A DNA stretch of 64,000 bases from Eriocheir sinensis (lineage: Eukaryota; Arthropoda; Malacostraca; Decapoda; Varunidae), in assembly GCF_024679095.1 (NCBI RefSeq), contig NW_026111756.1, positions 62,001 to 126,000 of the forward strand. Direction: 5' to 3'. The position numbers and the translations under genes were made by a program. Under the pieces are notes generated by a model that saw only the letters and a program-made list of their open reading frames with translations, did no database searches and had not been told where the DNA came from. The stretch's first letter is position 1; each line of letters opens with the position of its first letter. Shown here piece by piece: positions 16,841-32,475 of the stretch.

Positions 16841-19153
16841 CTTTTTATTAAAATATATATACCAAAATAATAAAATATTTAAATTTGTATTACAATAAAT
16901 ATACAAAATGCACATACAATAAGGTAGATTTATATTGAAATAGATATGCTAAATACATATAAAACAATGTAAATTTGCTTCAAAATATATATACCAATAC
17001 ACATAAAATAACGTAGATTACTATAAAAATATATATACAAAATACACATTAAATGAAGTAAATACGTATAAGAAAATGTATACAAAGTACACATAAAATA
17101 ATTAAATTTGTGTTAAAATAAATATACAAAATACACATACAATAAGGTAAATCTATATTGAAATAGATATGCAAAATAAACATCAAATAATGTAAATTTG
17201 TATCAAAACATATACGAATACACACAATAAAATAACGTAAATTTTTATGAAAATATATATAAAAAATACACATAAAATAATGTAAATACGTAGAAAAATA
17301 TATATACAAAATACACATAAAATTATGTAAATTCTTATGAAAATAAATGAACAAAATTCCACTAAAAGAATGTATATTTGTAGGAAAATATAAATACAAA
17401 ATACAAATAAAATAACTAAAATTTGTATAAAAATATATAAAAAATACATAAAAAAAATTAAATTTATTTGAAAATAGATATGCAAAATACACATAAAATT
17501 AGGCAAATCTGTATTGAAATACATATACAAATTACACATAAAATATTGTAAATTTGTATGAAAATATATAAACAAATACACATAAAATAGCGTAAATTTA
17601 TATAAAATATATATACAAAATATACATTAAATAATGTAAATGTGTATAAAAATATATATACAAAATACACATAGAATAATGTAAAATCGTATCAAAATAA
17701 ATAAACAGAATATCAATAAAATAATGTAAATTTGTATGAAAATAAAGATGCAAAATACCCAAATAATAACGCATATTTTAAAACAACTACACATAAAATA
17801 ATTAAATTTGTATTAAAATAAATATACAAAATACACATACAATATGGTAAATTTGTATTGAAATAGATATGCAAAATAAACATAAATAATGTAAATTTGT
17901 ATCAAAATATATATACGAATACCCATAAAATAGAGTAAATTTCTATGAAAATATATATTCAAAACACAAATAAAATGATATAAATAAGTATAAAAATATA
18001 CATATCAAATACACCTAAAATAATGTAAATTCGTATAAAAATAAATAAACAAAACTACGATAAAAGAACGTATATATGTAGGAAAAAAAATATACAAAAT
18101 ATATTTGTATAAAAATACAAAATATACAAAAATACACAAAATTAATTTCAATTTGTATGAAAATAGATATACAAAATACTCATATAATTAAATAAATTTG
18201 TATTTAAATACATGTACAAAATATACATAAAATTAGATAGATTTGTATTGAAATACATATACAAAATACACATAAAATAATATTTAAATTTGAATGAAAA
18301 TATATAAAAAATACACCTAAAATTACGTAAATTTGTATAAAATATATATAAAAAATACACATTAAATTATGTAAATATGTATAAAAAAATATATATACAA
18401 AACACAAATAGAATAATGTAAAATAGTATCAAAATAAATACACAGAATCTTAATAAAATAATGTAAATTTGTATGTAAATTAAGATGCAAAATACCCATA
18501 AAGAAACGCATTTTTTTATAAAAATATATATACCAAAATACACATAAAATATTTGAATTTGTATTAAAATAAATATACAAAATGCACATACAATAAGGTA
18601 AATTTGTATTGAAATAGATATGCAAAATACATATAAAACAATGTAAATTTGTTTCAAAATATATATACGAATACACAAAAAATAACGTAGATTTCTATAA
18701 AAATATATACAAAATACACATAAAAAGAAGTAAATACGTATAAACAAATGTATACAAAATACACTTAAAATAATGTAAATTTGTATCAATATAAATAAAC
18801 AAAATACCAGTAAAAGAATGTGTATTTGTATAAATATAAATATACAAAATACACATAAAATAACGTAAATTTGTATTAAACTATATACAAAAATACACAG
18901 AAGTAATTAAATTTGTATGAAAATATATATACAAAATAAAAATAAAATAAGCTAAATTTGAATTGAAATGTATATACAAAATACATAAAATAATGTAAAT
19001 TTGTATCAAAATATACATTTAATAACGTTAATTTGTTTAAAAATATATAAACAAAATACACATTAAATAATGTAAACACGTATAAAAAATATGTACAAAA
19101 TACACATATAATCATGTAATTCGTATCAAAATGAATAAACAAAATAGCAATAA

Positions 19154-19174
19154 AATAATAATAATAATAATAAA
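19154..19174. repeat. AAT trinucleotide run
   Basis: About six to seven AAT/ATA triplets directly after GCAATAAAATAAT, where other copies continue with TGTAAATTTGTATGAG. No other triplet run of this length was noticed in the window. Confidence 0.9.
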
Positions 19175-19200
19175 TGGTCTATTCATTTGTAGGAAGCCAT
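19175..19200. other. Short non-satellite segment at a junction
   Basis: About 26 bp that do not match the monomer: it contains TGGTCT, CATTTGTAGG and AAGCC and is about 40 percent G+C against about 11 percent in the monomer. It sits between the triplet run and a normal monomer beginning ATTAAATAATG. It could be filler at a repaired break or the remnant of an insertion; its source is not recognised. Confidence 0.8.
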
Positions 19201-21373
19201 TAAATAATGTAAACTCGCGTCAAAATAAATAAACAAAATATCAATAAAAGAATGTGTATTTGTATAAAACTAGATATAGAAAATACACATAAAATAACCT
19301 AAATTTGTATAAAACTATATACAAAAAAACACAAAAATAATTTAAATTTGTATGAAAATAAATATACAAAATACACATAAAATTAGGTAAATTTGTATTG
19401 AAATACATATACAAAATACATTTAAAATAATGTAAATTTGAATGAAATTATATAAAGAAATACACTTAAAATAACGTAAATTTGTATAAAATATATATAA
19501 AAAATACACATTAAATAATGAAAATATGTATAAAAAAATATATACAAAACACAAATAGTATAATATAAAATCGTATCAAAATTTATACACAGAATATTAA
19601 TAAAATAATGTAAATTTGTATGAAAACTAAGATGCAAAATACCTATAAAATAACGCATTTTTTTTAATTATATATACCAAAATACACAAAATATTTGAAT
19701 TTGTATTAAAATAAATATACAAAATGCACATACAATAAGGTAAATTTGTATTGAAATAGATATGCAAAATACATATAAAACAATGTAAATTTGTCTTAAA
19801 ATATATATACGAATACACATATAATAACGTAGATTTCTATAAAAATATATATACTAAATACACATAAAATTAAGTAAATACGAATAGAAAAAGTACACAA
19901 AATACACATAAAATAATGTAAATTCGTATAAATATAAATAAACAAAATACCAATAAAAGAATGTGTATTTGTATAAATATAAATATACAAAATGCACATA
20001 AAATAACGTAAATTTGTATAAAACTATATACAAAAATACACAGAAGTAATTAAATTTGTATGAAAATAGATATACAAAATACACACAAAATAAGCTAAAT
20101 TTGAATTGAAATATATATACAAAATACATAAAATAAAGTAAATTTGTTTCAAAATATTTTTAACAAATACACATGTAATAACGTAAATTTGTTTAAAAAT
20201 ATATAAACAAAATACACATTAAGAAATGTAAATACGTATACAAAAAATATGTACAAAATACACAAATAATCATGTCATTCGTATCAAAATAAATAAACAA
20301 AAAACTAATTAAATAATGTCAATTTGTATGAGAAAACATATACAAAATACACATAAAATAACGCAAATTTCTATAAAAATATATGTACAAAAATGCACAT
20401 AAAATTAATTTGCATAAAAAATATATAAACAAAACACACATTAGATAATGAAAATGAGTATAAAAGTATGTATACAAAATACCTATGAAATAATCTAAAT
20501 TCGAATCGAGTTAAATTAAGAAAATAACAATAAATTTATGTAATTTTGGATGAAAATATATATAGAAAACACACATAAAATAACCTAAATACAAATACAA
20601 ATAAACACATTAAATAATTTAAAATTGAATGAAATAAATATACAAAATAAACATAAAATAAGGTAAATTTGTAATAAAATATATGTAAAAATACACATAA
20701 AATAATATAAATTTGTATGAAAATATATATACAAATACACATAAAATAACATGAATTTGTATAAAATTTGTTTCAAAATATATACGAATACACACAATAA
20801 AATAACGTAGATTTTTATGAAAATGTATATATAAAATACACATAAAATAATTTAAATACGTAGAAAAATATATATAATAAATATACAAAATACACATAAA
20901 ATTAGGTAAATTTGTATTGAAATACATATACAAAATACACATAAAATAATGTAAATTTGAATGAAAATATATAAACAAATACACTTCAATTAACGTAAAT
21001 TTGTATAAAATATATATACAAAATACTCATTAAATAATGTAAATATGTATAAAAAATATATATACAAAACACAAATAGAATAATGTAAAATCGTATCAAA
21101 AAAAATACACAGAATGTTAATAAAATAATGTAAATTTGTATGAAAATAAAGATGCAAAATACCCATAAAATAACGCATTTTTTTTAAAAATATATTTACA
21201 AAAATACACAAAAAATTAATTTGTATTAAAATAAATATACAAAATACACATATAATAATGTAAATCTGTATTGAAATAGATATGCAAAATACATATAAAA
21301 CAATGTAAATTTGTTTCAAAATATATATACGAATACAAATAAAATAACGTAGATTTTTATAAAAATATATATA

Positions 21374-21400
21374 CAAATAAATAAATGAATAAATGAAGTA
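21374..21400 (-). repeat. Local AAAT/AATG expansion shared by two copies
   Basis: Several ATAA/ATGA tetranucleotide-like steps replace the normal CAAAATACACATAAAATGAA of the monomer. The same variant is present near 41,236-41,262, which marks the two segments as copies from one ancestor. Confidence 0.8.
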
Positions 21401-21750
21401 AATACGTATAAAAAAATGTATACAAATTACACATAAAATAATGTAAATTCGTATCAAAATAAATAAACAAACTACCAAAAAAAGAATGTGTATTTGTATA
21501 AATATAAATATACAAAATACACATAAAATAACGTAAATTTGTATAAAACTATATACAAAAATACACAGAAGTAATTAACTTCGTATGAAAATAGATATAC
21601 AAAATACAGATAAAATAAGCTAAATTCGAATTGAAATATATATACAAAATACATGAAATAAAGTAAATTTGTATCAAAATATTTATACAAATACACATAT
21701 AATAAATTTGTTTCAAAATATATATACGAATACACATAAAATAACGTAGA

Positions 21751-21774
21751 TTTGTATAAAAATATATATACAAA
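21751..21774. other. Example of the intra-monomer dyad
   Basis: TTTGTATA at 21,751-21,758 and TATACAAA at 21,767-21,774 are perfect reverse complements around an 8-nt loop. The same dyad, with 0-2 mismatches, occurs in most monomers of both orientations. It is shown here as the clearest case. Confidence 0.9.
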
Positions 21775-23220
21775 ATACACATAAAAATGAAGTAAATACG
21801 TATAAAAAAATGTATACAAATTACACATAAAATAATGTAAATTCGTATCAAAATAAATAAACAAAATACCAAAAAAAGAATGTGTATTTGTATAAATATA
21901 AATATACAAAATACACATAAAATAACGTAAATTTGTATAAAACTATATACAAAAATACACAAAAGTAATTAAATTTGTATGAAAATAGATATACAAAATA
22001 CACACAAAATAAGCTAAATTTGAATTGAAATATATATATATACAAAATACATAAAATAGAGTAAATTTGTATCAAAATATTTATACAAATACACATATAT
22101 TAAGGTAAATTTGTATGAAAATATATAAACAAAATACACATTAAATAATGTAAATACGTATAAAAAATATGTACAAAATACACATATAATCATGTAATTC
22201 GTATCAAAATAAATAAACAAAATACCAATGAAATAATATAAATTTGTATGAAAAAACATATACAAATACACAAATAATCAAGTCATTCGTATCAAAATAA
22301 ATAAACAAAAAACTAATTAAATAAAGTAAATTTGTATGAGAAAACATATACAAAATACACATAAAATATCGTTTTAAGTTTCTATAAAAATATATGTACA
22401 AAAATGCACATAAAATTAGTTTGCATAAAAAAATATATACAAAACACACATTAGATAATGTAAATGAGTATAAAAATATGTATACAAAATACCTATGAAA
22501 TAATCTAAATTCTTATCGAGTTAAATTAAGAAAATAACAATAAAATAATGTAATTTTGGATGAAAATATATATAGAAAACACACATAAAATAACCTAAAT
22601 ACAAATACAAATATACACATTAAATAATTTAAAATTGAATGAAATAAATATACAAAATAAACATAAAATAAGGTAAATTTGTAATAAAATATATGTAAGA
22701 ATACACATAAAATAATATAAATTTGTATGAAATACAAATACACATACAATAACATGAATTTGTATAAAATTTGTTTCAAAATATATACGAATACACACAA
22801 TAAAATAACGTAAATTTTTATGAAAATGTATATATAAAATACACATAAAATAGTTTAAATACGTAGAAAAATATATACAAAATACACATAAAATAATGTA
22901 AATTGTAAAAATTAAATACACAAAATTCCAAAAAAAGAATGTATATTTGTAGGAAAATATATATACAAAAAACAAATAAAATAACTAAAATTTGTATAAA
23001 AATATATACAAAAATACACACAAATAATTTAAATTTGTTTGAAAATAGATATGCAAAATACACATAAAGTTAGGCAAATTTGTATTGAAATACATATACA
23101 AAACTCACATAAAATAATGTAAATTTGTATGAAAATATATAAAAAAATAAATATAAAATAACTTAAATTTGTATAAAATATATATATACAAAATATACAT
23201 TAAATATTTTAAATATGTAA

Positions 23221-23248
23221 AAAAATATATTATATTATATATATTTTT
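23221..23248. other. Hairpin at orientation flip, copy A
   Basis: Perfect 10-bp inverted repeat AAAAATATAT / ATATATTTTT around an 8-nt loop, exactly where the array changes from A-rich to T-rich. Equivalent flips occur at 43,086 and 54,148. Confidence 0.88.
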
Positions 23249-26200
23249 ATTGATATTTGCGTTATTTATGTGTATTTTGTATATGTTTTCTCATAGAAAT
23301 TTACATTATTTTATTGGTATTTTGTCTATTTATTTTGATACGAATTACATGATTATTTGTGTATTTTGTACATTTTTTTATACGTATTTACATTGTTTAA
23401 TGTGTATTTTGTTTATATATTTTTATACAAATTTACGTTATTATATGTGTATTTGTATAGGTATTTTGATACAAATTTACATTATTTTATGTATTTTGTA
23501 TATATATTTCAATTCAAATTTAGCTTATTTTATGTGTATTTTGTATATCTATTTATTTTAATACAAAATCAAATATTTTATGTTTTTCCGTATATATATT
23601 TTTATAAAAAATGCGTTATTTTATGGGTATTTTGCATCTTAATTTTCATACAAATTTACATTATTTTATTAATATTTTCTGTATTTATTTTGATACGATT
23701 TTATATTATTTTATTTGTGTTTTGTATATTTTTTTTATACATATTTACATTATTTAATGTTTTTTTTTTGTATATATATTTGATACAAATTTACGTTATT
23801 TTAAGTCTATATGTTTATATTTTCATTTAAATTTACATTATTTTATGAGTATTTTGTATATATTTCAATACAAATTTACCTATTTTATATGTTTTTGTAT
23901 ATTTATTTTCATACAAGTTTAAATTATTTTGTGTATTTTGTATATAGTTTTATACAAATTTAGGTTATTTTATGTATTTTGTATATCTATTTTCATACAA
24001 ATACATTCTTTTCATGATATTATGTTTATTTATTTTGACACTAATAAACATTATTAAATGTGTATTTTTTATATATATTTTTATACTTATAAACAATAAT
24101 ACAAGTGTATTTTGTATACATATTTCTATAGAAATCTACGTTATTTTATGTGTATTCGTATATATATTTTTTAAACAAATTTACATTGTTTTGCAATTTT
24201 TTTCTCTACAAATTTACCATATAGTATGTGCATTTTCTATATTAATTTTAATACAAATTTAATCATTCTATGTGTATTTTTGTATATGTATTTTTATAAA
24301 AATATGCTTTATTTTATGGGTATTTTGCATCTTTATTTTCATACAAATTTACATTATTTTATTGATATTCTGTGTATTTATTTTGAAATGTTTTTACATT
24401 ATTCTATGTGTATTTTGTATATATTTTATATAAAATGTATTTGTTTTCATTTCATACAAATCTACATTATTTTATGTGTTTTTTGTACATGTATTTAAAT
24501 ACAAATTTAACTAGTTATATGTGTATTTTGTATATCTATTTTGTATGTATATTTTCATAGAAATTTACTCTATTTTATGAGTATTCGTATATATATTTTG
24601 ATACAAATTTACATTATTAATGTGTATTATGCATATCTATTTCAATACAAATTTACTTTATTGTACGTGCATTTTGTATATTTATTTTTATACAAATTTA
24701 ATTATTTTATATGTATTTTTGTATATATATTTTAATGGAAATATGCGTTATTATATGGATATTTTGCATCTTTATTTTCATACAAATTTACATTATTTTA
24801 TTGATATTCTCTTTATTTATTTTGATACGATTTAACATTATTCTACGTGTTTTTTGTATATATATATTTTTTATACATATTTACATTATTTAATGTTCAT
24901 TTTGTATATATATTTTACCCAAATTTACATTATTTTATGTGTATTTGTTTATATATTTTCATTCATATTTACATTATTTTATGTGTTTTTTGTATATATA
25001 TTTTTCTACGTATTTAAATTATATTATATGTATTTTGTATATACATTTTCATAAAAAAATTACGTTATTTTATTGTGTGTATAAGTATATATTTTGATAC
25101 AAATTTTATACAAATTCATGTTATTTAATGTGTATTTGTATATATATTTTCATATAAATTTATATTATTTTATGTGTATTTTTTGATATATTTCATTACA
25201 AATTTACCTTATTTTATGTTTATTTTGTATATTTATTTCATTCAATTTGAAATTATTTTATGTGTATATTTGTATTTGTATTTAGGTTATCTTATGTGTA
25301 TTTTGTATATATATTTTCATCCAAAATTACATTATTTTATTGGTATTTCTTAATTTAATTCGATACGAATTTAGATTATTTCATGGGTATTTTGTATACA
25401 TATTTTTGTACTCATTTACATTATCTAATGTGTGTTTTGTATATATATTTTTATGCAAATTTATTTAATGTTCATTTTTGTACATATATTTTTATAGAAA
25501 TTTGCGTTATTTTATGTATATAGTTTTATATAAATTTACGTTATTTTATGTGCATTTTGTATATTTATATTTATACAAATACACATTCTTTTATTGGTAT
25601 ATTGTTTATTTACATTTATACGAATTTACATTATTTTATGTGTATTTTGTATACATTTTTTTATACGTATTTACTTAATTTTATGTGTATTTTATAGAAA
25701 TCTACGTTATTTTATGTGTATTCGTATATATATTTTGAAACAAATTTACATTATTTTATATGTATTTTCCATATCTATTTCAATACAAATTTACCTTATT
25801 GTATGTGCATTTTGTATATTTATTTTAATACAAGTTCAAATATTTTATGTGTATTTTGGTATCAATAATTTTATAAAAAAATGCGTTATTTTATAGGTAT
25901 TTTGCATCTTAATTTTCATTTTATATGTACTTTGTATATGTATTTTTATACGCTCTTACATTATTTACTATTTATTTTGAATATAATTTTTTATACAAAT
26001 TCATGGTATTTTATGTGTATTTGTATATATATTTTCATATAAATTTACATTATTGTATGTGTATTTTGTACATATATTTTATTACAAATCTACCTTATTT
26101 TATGTTTATTTTGTATGTGTATTTTGTATATTTATATTTATCCAAATACACATTCTTTTATTGGTATTTTGTTTATTTATTTTAATTCGAATTTACATTA

Positions 26201-26799
26201 CTTTATGTGTATTTTGAATACATTTTTTTATACGTATTTACTTAATTTTATGTGTATTTTGTATATATATTTTTGTAGAAATCTTCGTTTTTTTATTTGT
26301 ATTCGTATATATATTTTGAAACAAATTTACATTGTTTTATATGTATTTTTGCATTTCCCCTTTAATACAAATTTACCTTATTGTATATGCAATTTGTATA
26401 TTTATTTCAATACAAATTTAAAAATTTTATGTGTATTTTGGTACATATATTTTTATAAGAAATGCGCTATTTTATGGGAATTTTGCATCTTTATTTTCAT
26501 ACAAATTTACATTATTTTATTAATATTCGGTGTATTTATTTTGATACGATTTTACATTATTCTATTTGTTTTTTGTATATACTTTTTTATACATATTTTC
26601 ATTATTTAATGTCTATCTTGCATATATATTTTATACAAATTTATTATCTATTATCTATTTTCATACAAATACACATTCTTTTCATGATATTTTGTTTATT
26701 TATTTTGACACGAATTTACATTATTTGATATGTATTTTGTATATATATTTTTATACGTATTTACATAATTTCATATGTATTTTGTATATATATTTAATA
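23235..26799 (+). repeat. Satellite block 11, T-rich strand forward
   Basis: About 79 monomers. Up to about 25,918 it parallels 43,087-45,785 and 54,149-56,400. After a junction at TTAATTTTCATTTTATATG it continues with monomers that also occur at 28,540-29,235 (about 2.44 kb downstream, direct). No gene is seen. Confidence 0.9.
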
Positions 26800-27830
26800 G
26801 ATATTCAAAATACACATAAAATAACCTAAATTTGTATCAAACTATACACAAAAATACACAAAAATATTTTAAATTTGTATGAAAATAAATATACAAAATA
26901 CACATAAAATTAGGTAAATTTGTATGGAAATACATATACAAAATACACATAAAATAATGTAAATTTGATTGAAAATACATAAACAAATACACTTAAAATA
27001 ACGTAAATTTGGATAAAAAAAAAATATATACAAAACACAAATAGAATAATGTAAAATCGTATCAAAATAAATACACAGAATATTAATAAAATAATGTAAA
27101 TTTGATAGAAAATAAAGAGGCAAAATACCCATAAAATAACGCATTTTTTTTATTTATAAAAATATATATACCAAAATACACACCAAAAAATTAGATTTGT
27201 ATTAAAATAAATATATAAAAAAAACATACAATAAGGTAAATTTGTATTGAAATAGATACTTAAAATACATATAAAGCAATGTAAATTTGTTTCAAAATAT
27301 GTATACGAATACACATAAAATAACGTAGATTTCTATAAATATATATATACAAAATACACATAAAATTAAGTAAATACGTATAAAAAAATGTATACAAAAT
27401 ACACATAAAATAATGTAAATTCGTATCAAAATAAATAAACAAAATAACAATAAAAGAATGTGTATTTGTATAAATATAAATATACAAAATACACATAAAA
27501 TAACGTTAATTTATATAAAACTATATACATAAATACACAGAAGTAATTAAATTTGTATGAAAATATATACAAAATACACACAAAATAAGCTAAATTTGAA
27601 TTGAAATATATATACAAAATACATGAAATAAAGTAAATTTGTATCAAAATATTTATACAAATACACATATAATAACGTAAATTTGTATAAAAATATGTAA
27701 ACAAAATACACATTAAATAATGTAAATACGTATAAAAAAATGTGTACAAAATACACATATAATCAAGTAATTCGTATCAAAATAAATAAACAAAATACCA
27801 ATAAAATAATATAAATTTGTATGAGTAAAC
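26800..27830 (-). repeat. Satellite block 12, inverted
   Basis: About 23 monomers. Near-copy of 48,830-49,845 and reverse complement of 34,375-35,380. The left flip lies in a dyad loop: GTATTTTGTATATATATTT then AATAGATATTCAAAATAC, which makes a near-palindrome with arms of about 20 bp. Confidence 0.88.
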
Positions 27831-30800
27831 ATGTATGTTGCATATTTTTTCAATACAAATTTACCTTATTATATACGCATTTTGTATATTAATTTTAATA
27901 CAAATTTAATTATTCGATGTGTATTTTTGTATCTGTATTTTTATAAACATATGCTTTATTTTTTGGGTATTTTGCATCTTTATTTTCATACAAATATACA
28001 TTATTTTATTGATATTCTGCTCATTCATTTTGATACGAATTGACATTATTCTATGTGTATTTTGTATATATTTTTCACACAAATTTACGTTATTTTATGT
28101 GTATTTGTTTATATATTTTGACACAAATTTACAATATTTTATGGCTATTTTGTATATACATTTCAAAAGAAATTTACCTAGTTTTATGTGTATTTTGAAT
28201 ATCTATTTTCATACAAACTCAAATTATTTCTATGTATTTTTGTATATATTTTAATACAAATTTTAGTTATGTTATGTGTATTTTGTAAATTTATTTTCAT
28301 TCACATATATATATTATTTTATTGGTGTTTTGTTGATTTATATTGATACGAATTTACATTATTTTATATGTACTTTGTATATATATTTTTATACGCTTTT
28401 ACATTATTTAATATTTATTTTGAATATATATTTTATACAGATTCATGGTATTTTATGTGTATTTGTATATATATTTTTCATAAATTTACATTATTTTATG
28501 TATTTTGTACATATATTTTATTACAAATCTACCTTATTTTATGTTTATTTTGTATGTATTTAGTATATTTATATTTATCCAAATACACATTCTTTTATTG
28601 GTATTTTGTTTATTTATTTTAATTCAATTTACATTATTTTATGTGTATTTTGTATACATTTTTTATACGTATTTACTTAATTTTATGTGTATTTTGTATA
28701 TATATTTTATAGAAATCTACGTTTTTTATTTGTATTCGTATATATATTTTGAAACAAATTTACATTGTTTTATATGTATTTTGCATATCTCTTTCAATAC
28801 AAATTTACCTTATTATATGTGCATTTTGTATATTTATTTCAATACAAATTTAAAAATATTATGTGTATTTTGGTATATATATTTTTATAAGAAATGCGCT
28901 ATTTTATGGGAATTTTGCATCTTTATTTTCATACAAATTTACATTATTTTATTAATATTCGGTGTATTTATTTTGATACGATTTTACATTATTCTATTTG
29001 TTTTTTGGGTATACTTTTTTATACATATTTACATTATTTAATATGTATCTTGCATATATATTTTATACAAATTTATTATCTATTATCTATTTTCATACAA
29101 ATACACATTCTTTTCATGATATTTTGTTTATTTATTTTGACACGAATTTACATTATTTGATATGTATTTTGTATATATATTTTTATACGTATTTACATAA
29201 TTTCATATGTATTTTGTATATATATTTCTATAGAAATCTACTTTATTTTATGTGTATTCGTATATATATTTTGAAACAAATTTACATTGTTTTATATATA
29301 TTTTTGAATATCTCTTTCAAATACAAATTTACCTTACTGTATATGCATTTTGTATATTTATTTCAATACAAATTTAAATGTTTTATGTGTATTTTGGTAT
29401 AAATATTTTTATAAAAAATGCGATAATTTTTGGGAATTTTGCATCTTTATTTTCATACAAATTTACATTATTTTATTGATATTCTGTGTATTTATTTTGA
29501 TACGATTTTACATTATTCTATTTGTTTTTGGATATATTTTTTTATACACATTTACATTATTTAATATGTATCTTGCATATATATTTTATACAAATTTACG
29601 TTATTTTAAGTGTATTTGTTTATATATTTTCATTCAAATTTACATTATTTGATGAGTATTTTGTATATGTATTTCATACAAATTTACCTAATTTTATGTG
29701 TATTTTGTATATTTCTTTTCAAACAAATTTAAATTATTTTTGTGTATTTTTGTATATAGTTTTATACAAATTTAGGTTATTTTATGTACGCATTTACATT
29801 ATTTAGTGTGTGTTTTGTATGTATATTTTTATGCTAATTTACTTTATTTTATGTGCATTTTTGTACATATATTTTTTATAGAAATTTGCGTTATTTGAAT
29901 ATGTTTTCTCATACAAATTTACATTATTTTATTGCTATTTTGTTTATTTATTTTGATACGAATTACATGATTATATGTGTATTTTGTACATATTTTTTAT
30001 ACGTATTTACATTACTTAATGTGTATTTTGTTTATATATTTTTAAACAAATCTACGTTATTATATGTATTTGTATAAATATTTTGATACAGATTTACATT
30101 ATTTTATGTATTTTGAATGTACATTTCAATTCAAATTTAGCTTATTTTAGCTGTATTTTGTATATATATTTTTATACAAATTTAATAACTTCTGTGTATT
30201 TTTGTATATAGTTTTATACAAATTTACGATATTTTATGTGTATTTTGTATATTTATATTTATACAAATACACTTTCTTTTACTAGTATTTTGTTTATTTA
30301 TTTTGATACGATTTTTATGTGTATTTTGTATTCATTTTTTTATACGTATTTACTTCATTTTATGTGTATTTTTTATATATTTTTATAGAAATCAACGTTA
30401 TTTTATTTGTATTCGTATATATATTTTGAAACAAATTTACATTGTTTTATATGTATTTTGCATATCTATTTCAATACAAATTTACCTTACATTATGTGCA
30501 TTTTTTTATATTTATTTTAATACAAATTTTAATATTTTATGTGTATTTTGGTATATATATTTTTATAAAAAATGAGTTATTTTATGGCTATTTTGCATCT
30601 TTATTTTCATACAAATTTACATTATTTTATTAATATTCTGTGTATTTATTTTGATACGATTTTACATTATTCTATTTGTGTTTTGAATACATTTTTTTTA
30701 TACATATTTACATTATTTAATTAGTATTTTGTATATATATTTGATACAAATTTACGTTATTTTAAGTGTATATGTTTATATATTTTCATTCAAACTTCCA

Positions 30801-32475
30801 TTATTTTATGTGTATTTTGTATATGTATTTCAATACAAATTTACCTAATTTTATGTGTATTTTGTATATTTATTTTCATACAAATTTAAATTATTTTTGT
30901 GTATTTTTGTATATAGTTTTATACAAACTTAGGTTATTTTATGAGTATTTTGTATATCTATTTTCATACAAATACACATTCTTTTATTGATATTTTGTTT
31001 ATTTATTTTGACGAGAATTTAAATTATTTAATGTGTATTTTGTATATATATTTTTATGCGTATTTGCATCATTTCATGTGTATTTTGTATATATATTTCT
31101 ATAGAAATCTACGTTATATTATGTGTATTCGTATATAGATTTTTAAACAAATTTACACTTTTATGTGTATTTTGCATATTTTTTCAATACAAATTTACCT
31201 TATTGTATATGCATTTTGTATATTAATTTTAATACAAATTTAATTATTCTATGTGTATTTTTGTATATGTATTTTTATAAAAATATGCTTTATTTTATGG
31301 GTATTTTGCATCTTTATTTTCATACAAATTTACGTTATCTTATTGATATTCTGCTCATTCATTTTGATACGATTTGACATTATTTTGTGTGTATTTGTTT
31401 ATATATTTTGACACAAATTTACAATATTTTACTGGTATTTTGTATATATATTTCAAAAGAAATTTACCTAGTTTTATGTGTATTTTGAATATCTATTTTT
31501 ATACAAACTCAAATTATTTTTATGTATTTTTGTATATATTTCAATACAAATTTTAGCTATGTTATGTGTATTTTGTAAATCTATTTTCATTCAAATATAT
31601 ATTATTTTATTGGTATTTTGTTAATTTATATTGATACGAATTTACATTATTTTATATGTACTTTTTATATATATTTTTATACGCATTTACATTATTTAAT
31701 ATTTATTTTGAATATATAGTTTTATACAAATTCATGGTATTTTATGTGTATTTGTATATATATTTTCATATAAATTTACATTATTTTATGTGTATTTTGT
31801 ACGTATATTTCATTACAAATTTACCTTATTTTATGTTTATTTTGTATGTGTATTTTGTACATTTATATTTATACGCGTTTACTCATACAAATTTATATTA
31901 TTTTATTTGTATTTTGTTTATTTATTTTGATACGAATTACATGATTATATGTGTATTTTTTACACATTTTTTTTATACGTATTTACATTATTTAATGTGT
32001 ATTTTGTTTATGTATTTTCATACAAATTTACGTTATTATATGTGTATTTGTATAAATATTTTGATACCAATTTACTTTATTTCATGTATTTTGTATATAT
32101 ATTTCAATTCAAATTTAGCTTATTTTGTGTGTGTTTTGTATATATTTTCATACAAATTTAATTACTTCTGTGTATTTTTGTATATAGTTTTATATAAATT
32201 TACGTTATTTTATGTGTATTTTGTATATTTATATTTATACACACATTCTTTTATTGGTATTTTGTTTATTTATTTTGATACGAATTTAAATTATTTTATG
32301 TGTATTTTGTATACATTTTTTATACGTATTTACTTCATTTTATGTGTATTTTGTATATATATTTTTATAGAAATCTACGTTATTTTATGTGTATTCGTAT
32401 ACATATTTTGAAACAAATTTACATTGCTTATATGTATTTTGCATATCTATTTCAATACAAATTTACCTTATTGTA
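27831..32475 (+). repeat. Satellite block 13, T-rich strand forward
   Basis: About 103 monomers. The first 475 bp are shared with 49,846-50,318. A marker monomer with GACACAAATTTACAATATTT at about 28,118 recurs near 31,408 and, as a close variant, near 37,197. The stretch 28,540-29,235 repeats 26,100-26,800. The last 250 bp form the left arm of a tight palindrome. No gene is seen. Confidence 0.9.

Larger units (their letters stand above)
13230..23234 (-). repeat. Satellite block 10, longest single-orientation block, inverted
   Basis: About 10 kb and 220 monomers, all A-rich orientation. A marker at its left edge, ATAGAGTAAATTTCTATGAA, recurs at about 15,974 and 17,932. This gives long units of about 2.74 and 1.96 kb that start alike and then diverge. 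The block contains the triplet run and unrelated sequence near 19,175. Its right end (20,885 on) is duplicated at 40,738-43,086. No gene is seen. Confidence 0.9.
20885..25918. repeat. Segmental duplication, copy 1 of about 5 kb
   Basis: This stretch spans an orientation flip (minus until 23,234, plus afterwards) and is repeated in the same order and orientation at 40,738-45,785. Shared oddities include CTTCAATTAACG near 20,990, AAATAAATGAATAAATGAAG near 21,380 and the hairpin flip. Copy 2 lacks about three monomers found here near 21,446-21,584. It has gained an (AT)n tract and a small A/T expansion. Confidence 0.85.

Noticed and set aside
13230..23234. CRISPR-like regular spacing of similar words
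   Set aside because: There are no unique spacers between constant repeats; the whole unit repeats with gradual divergence, which is satellite structure. No cas genes are present.
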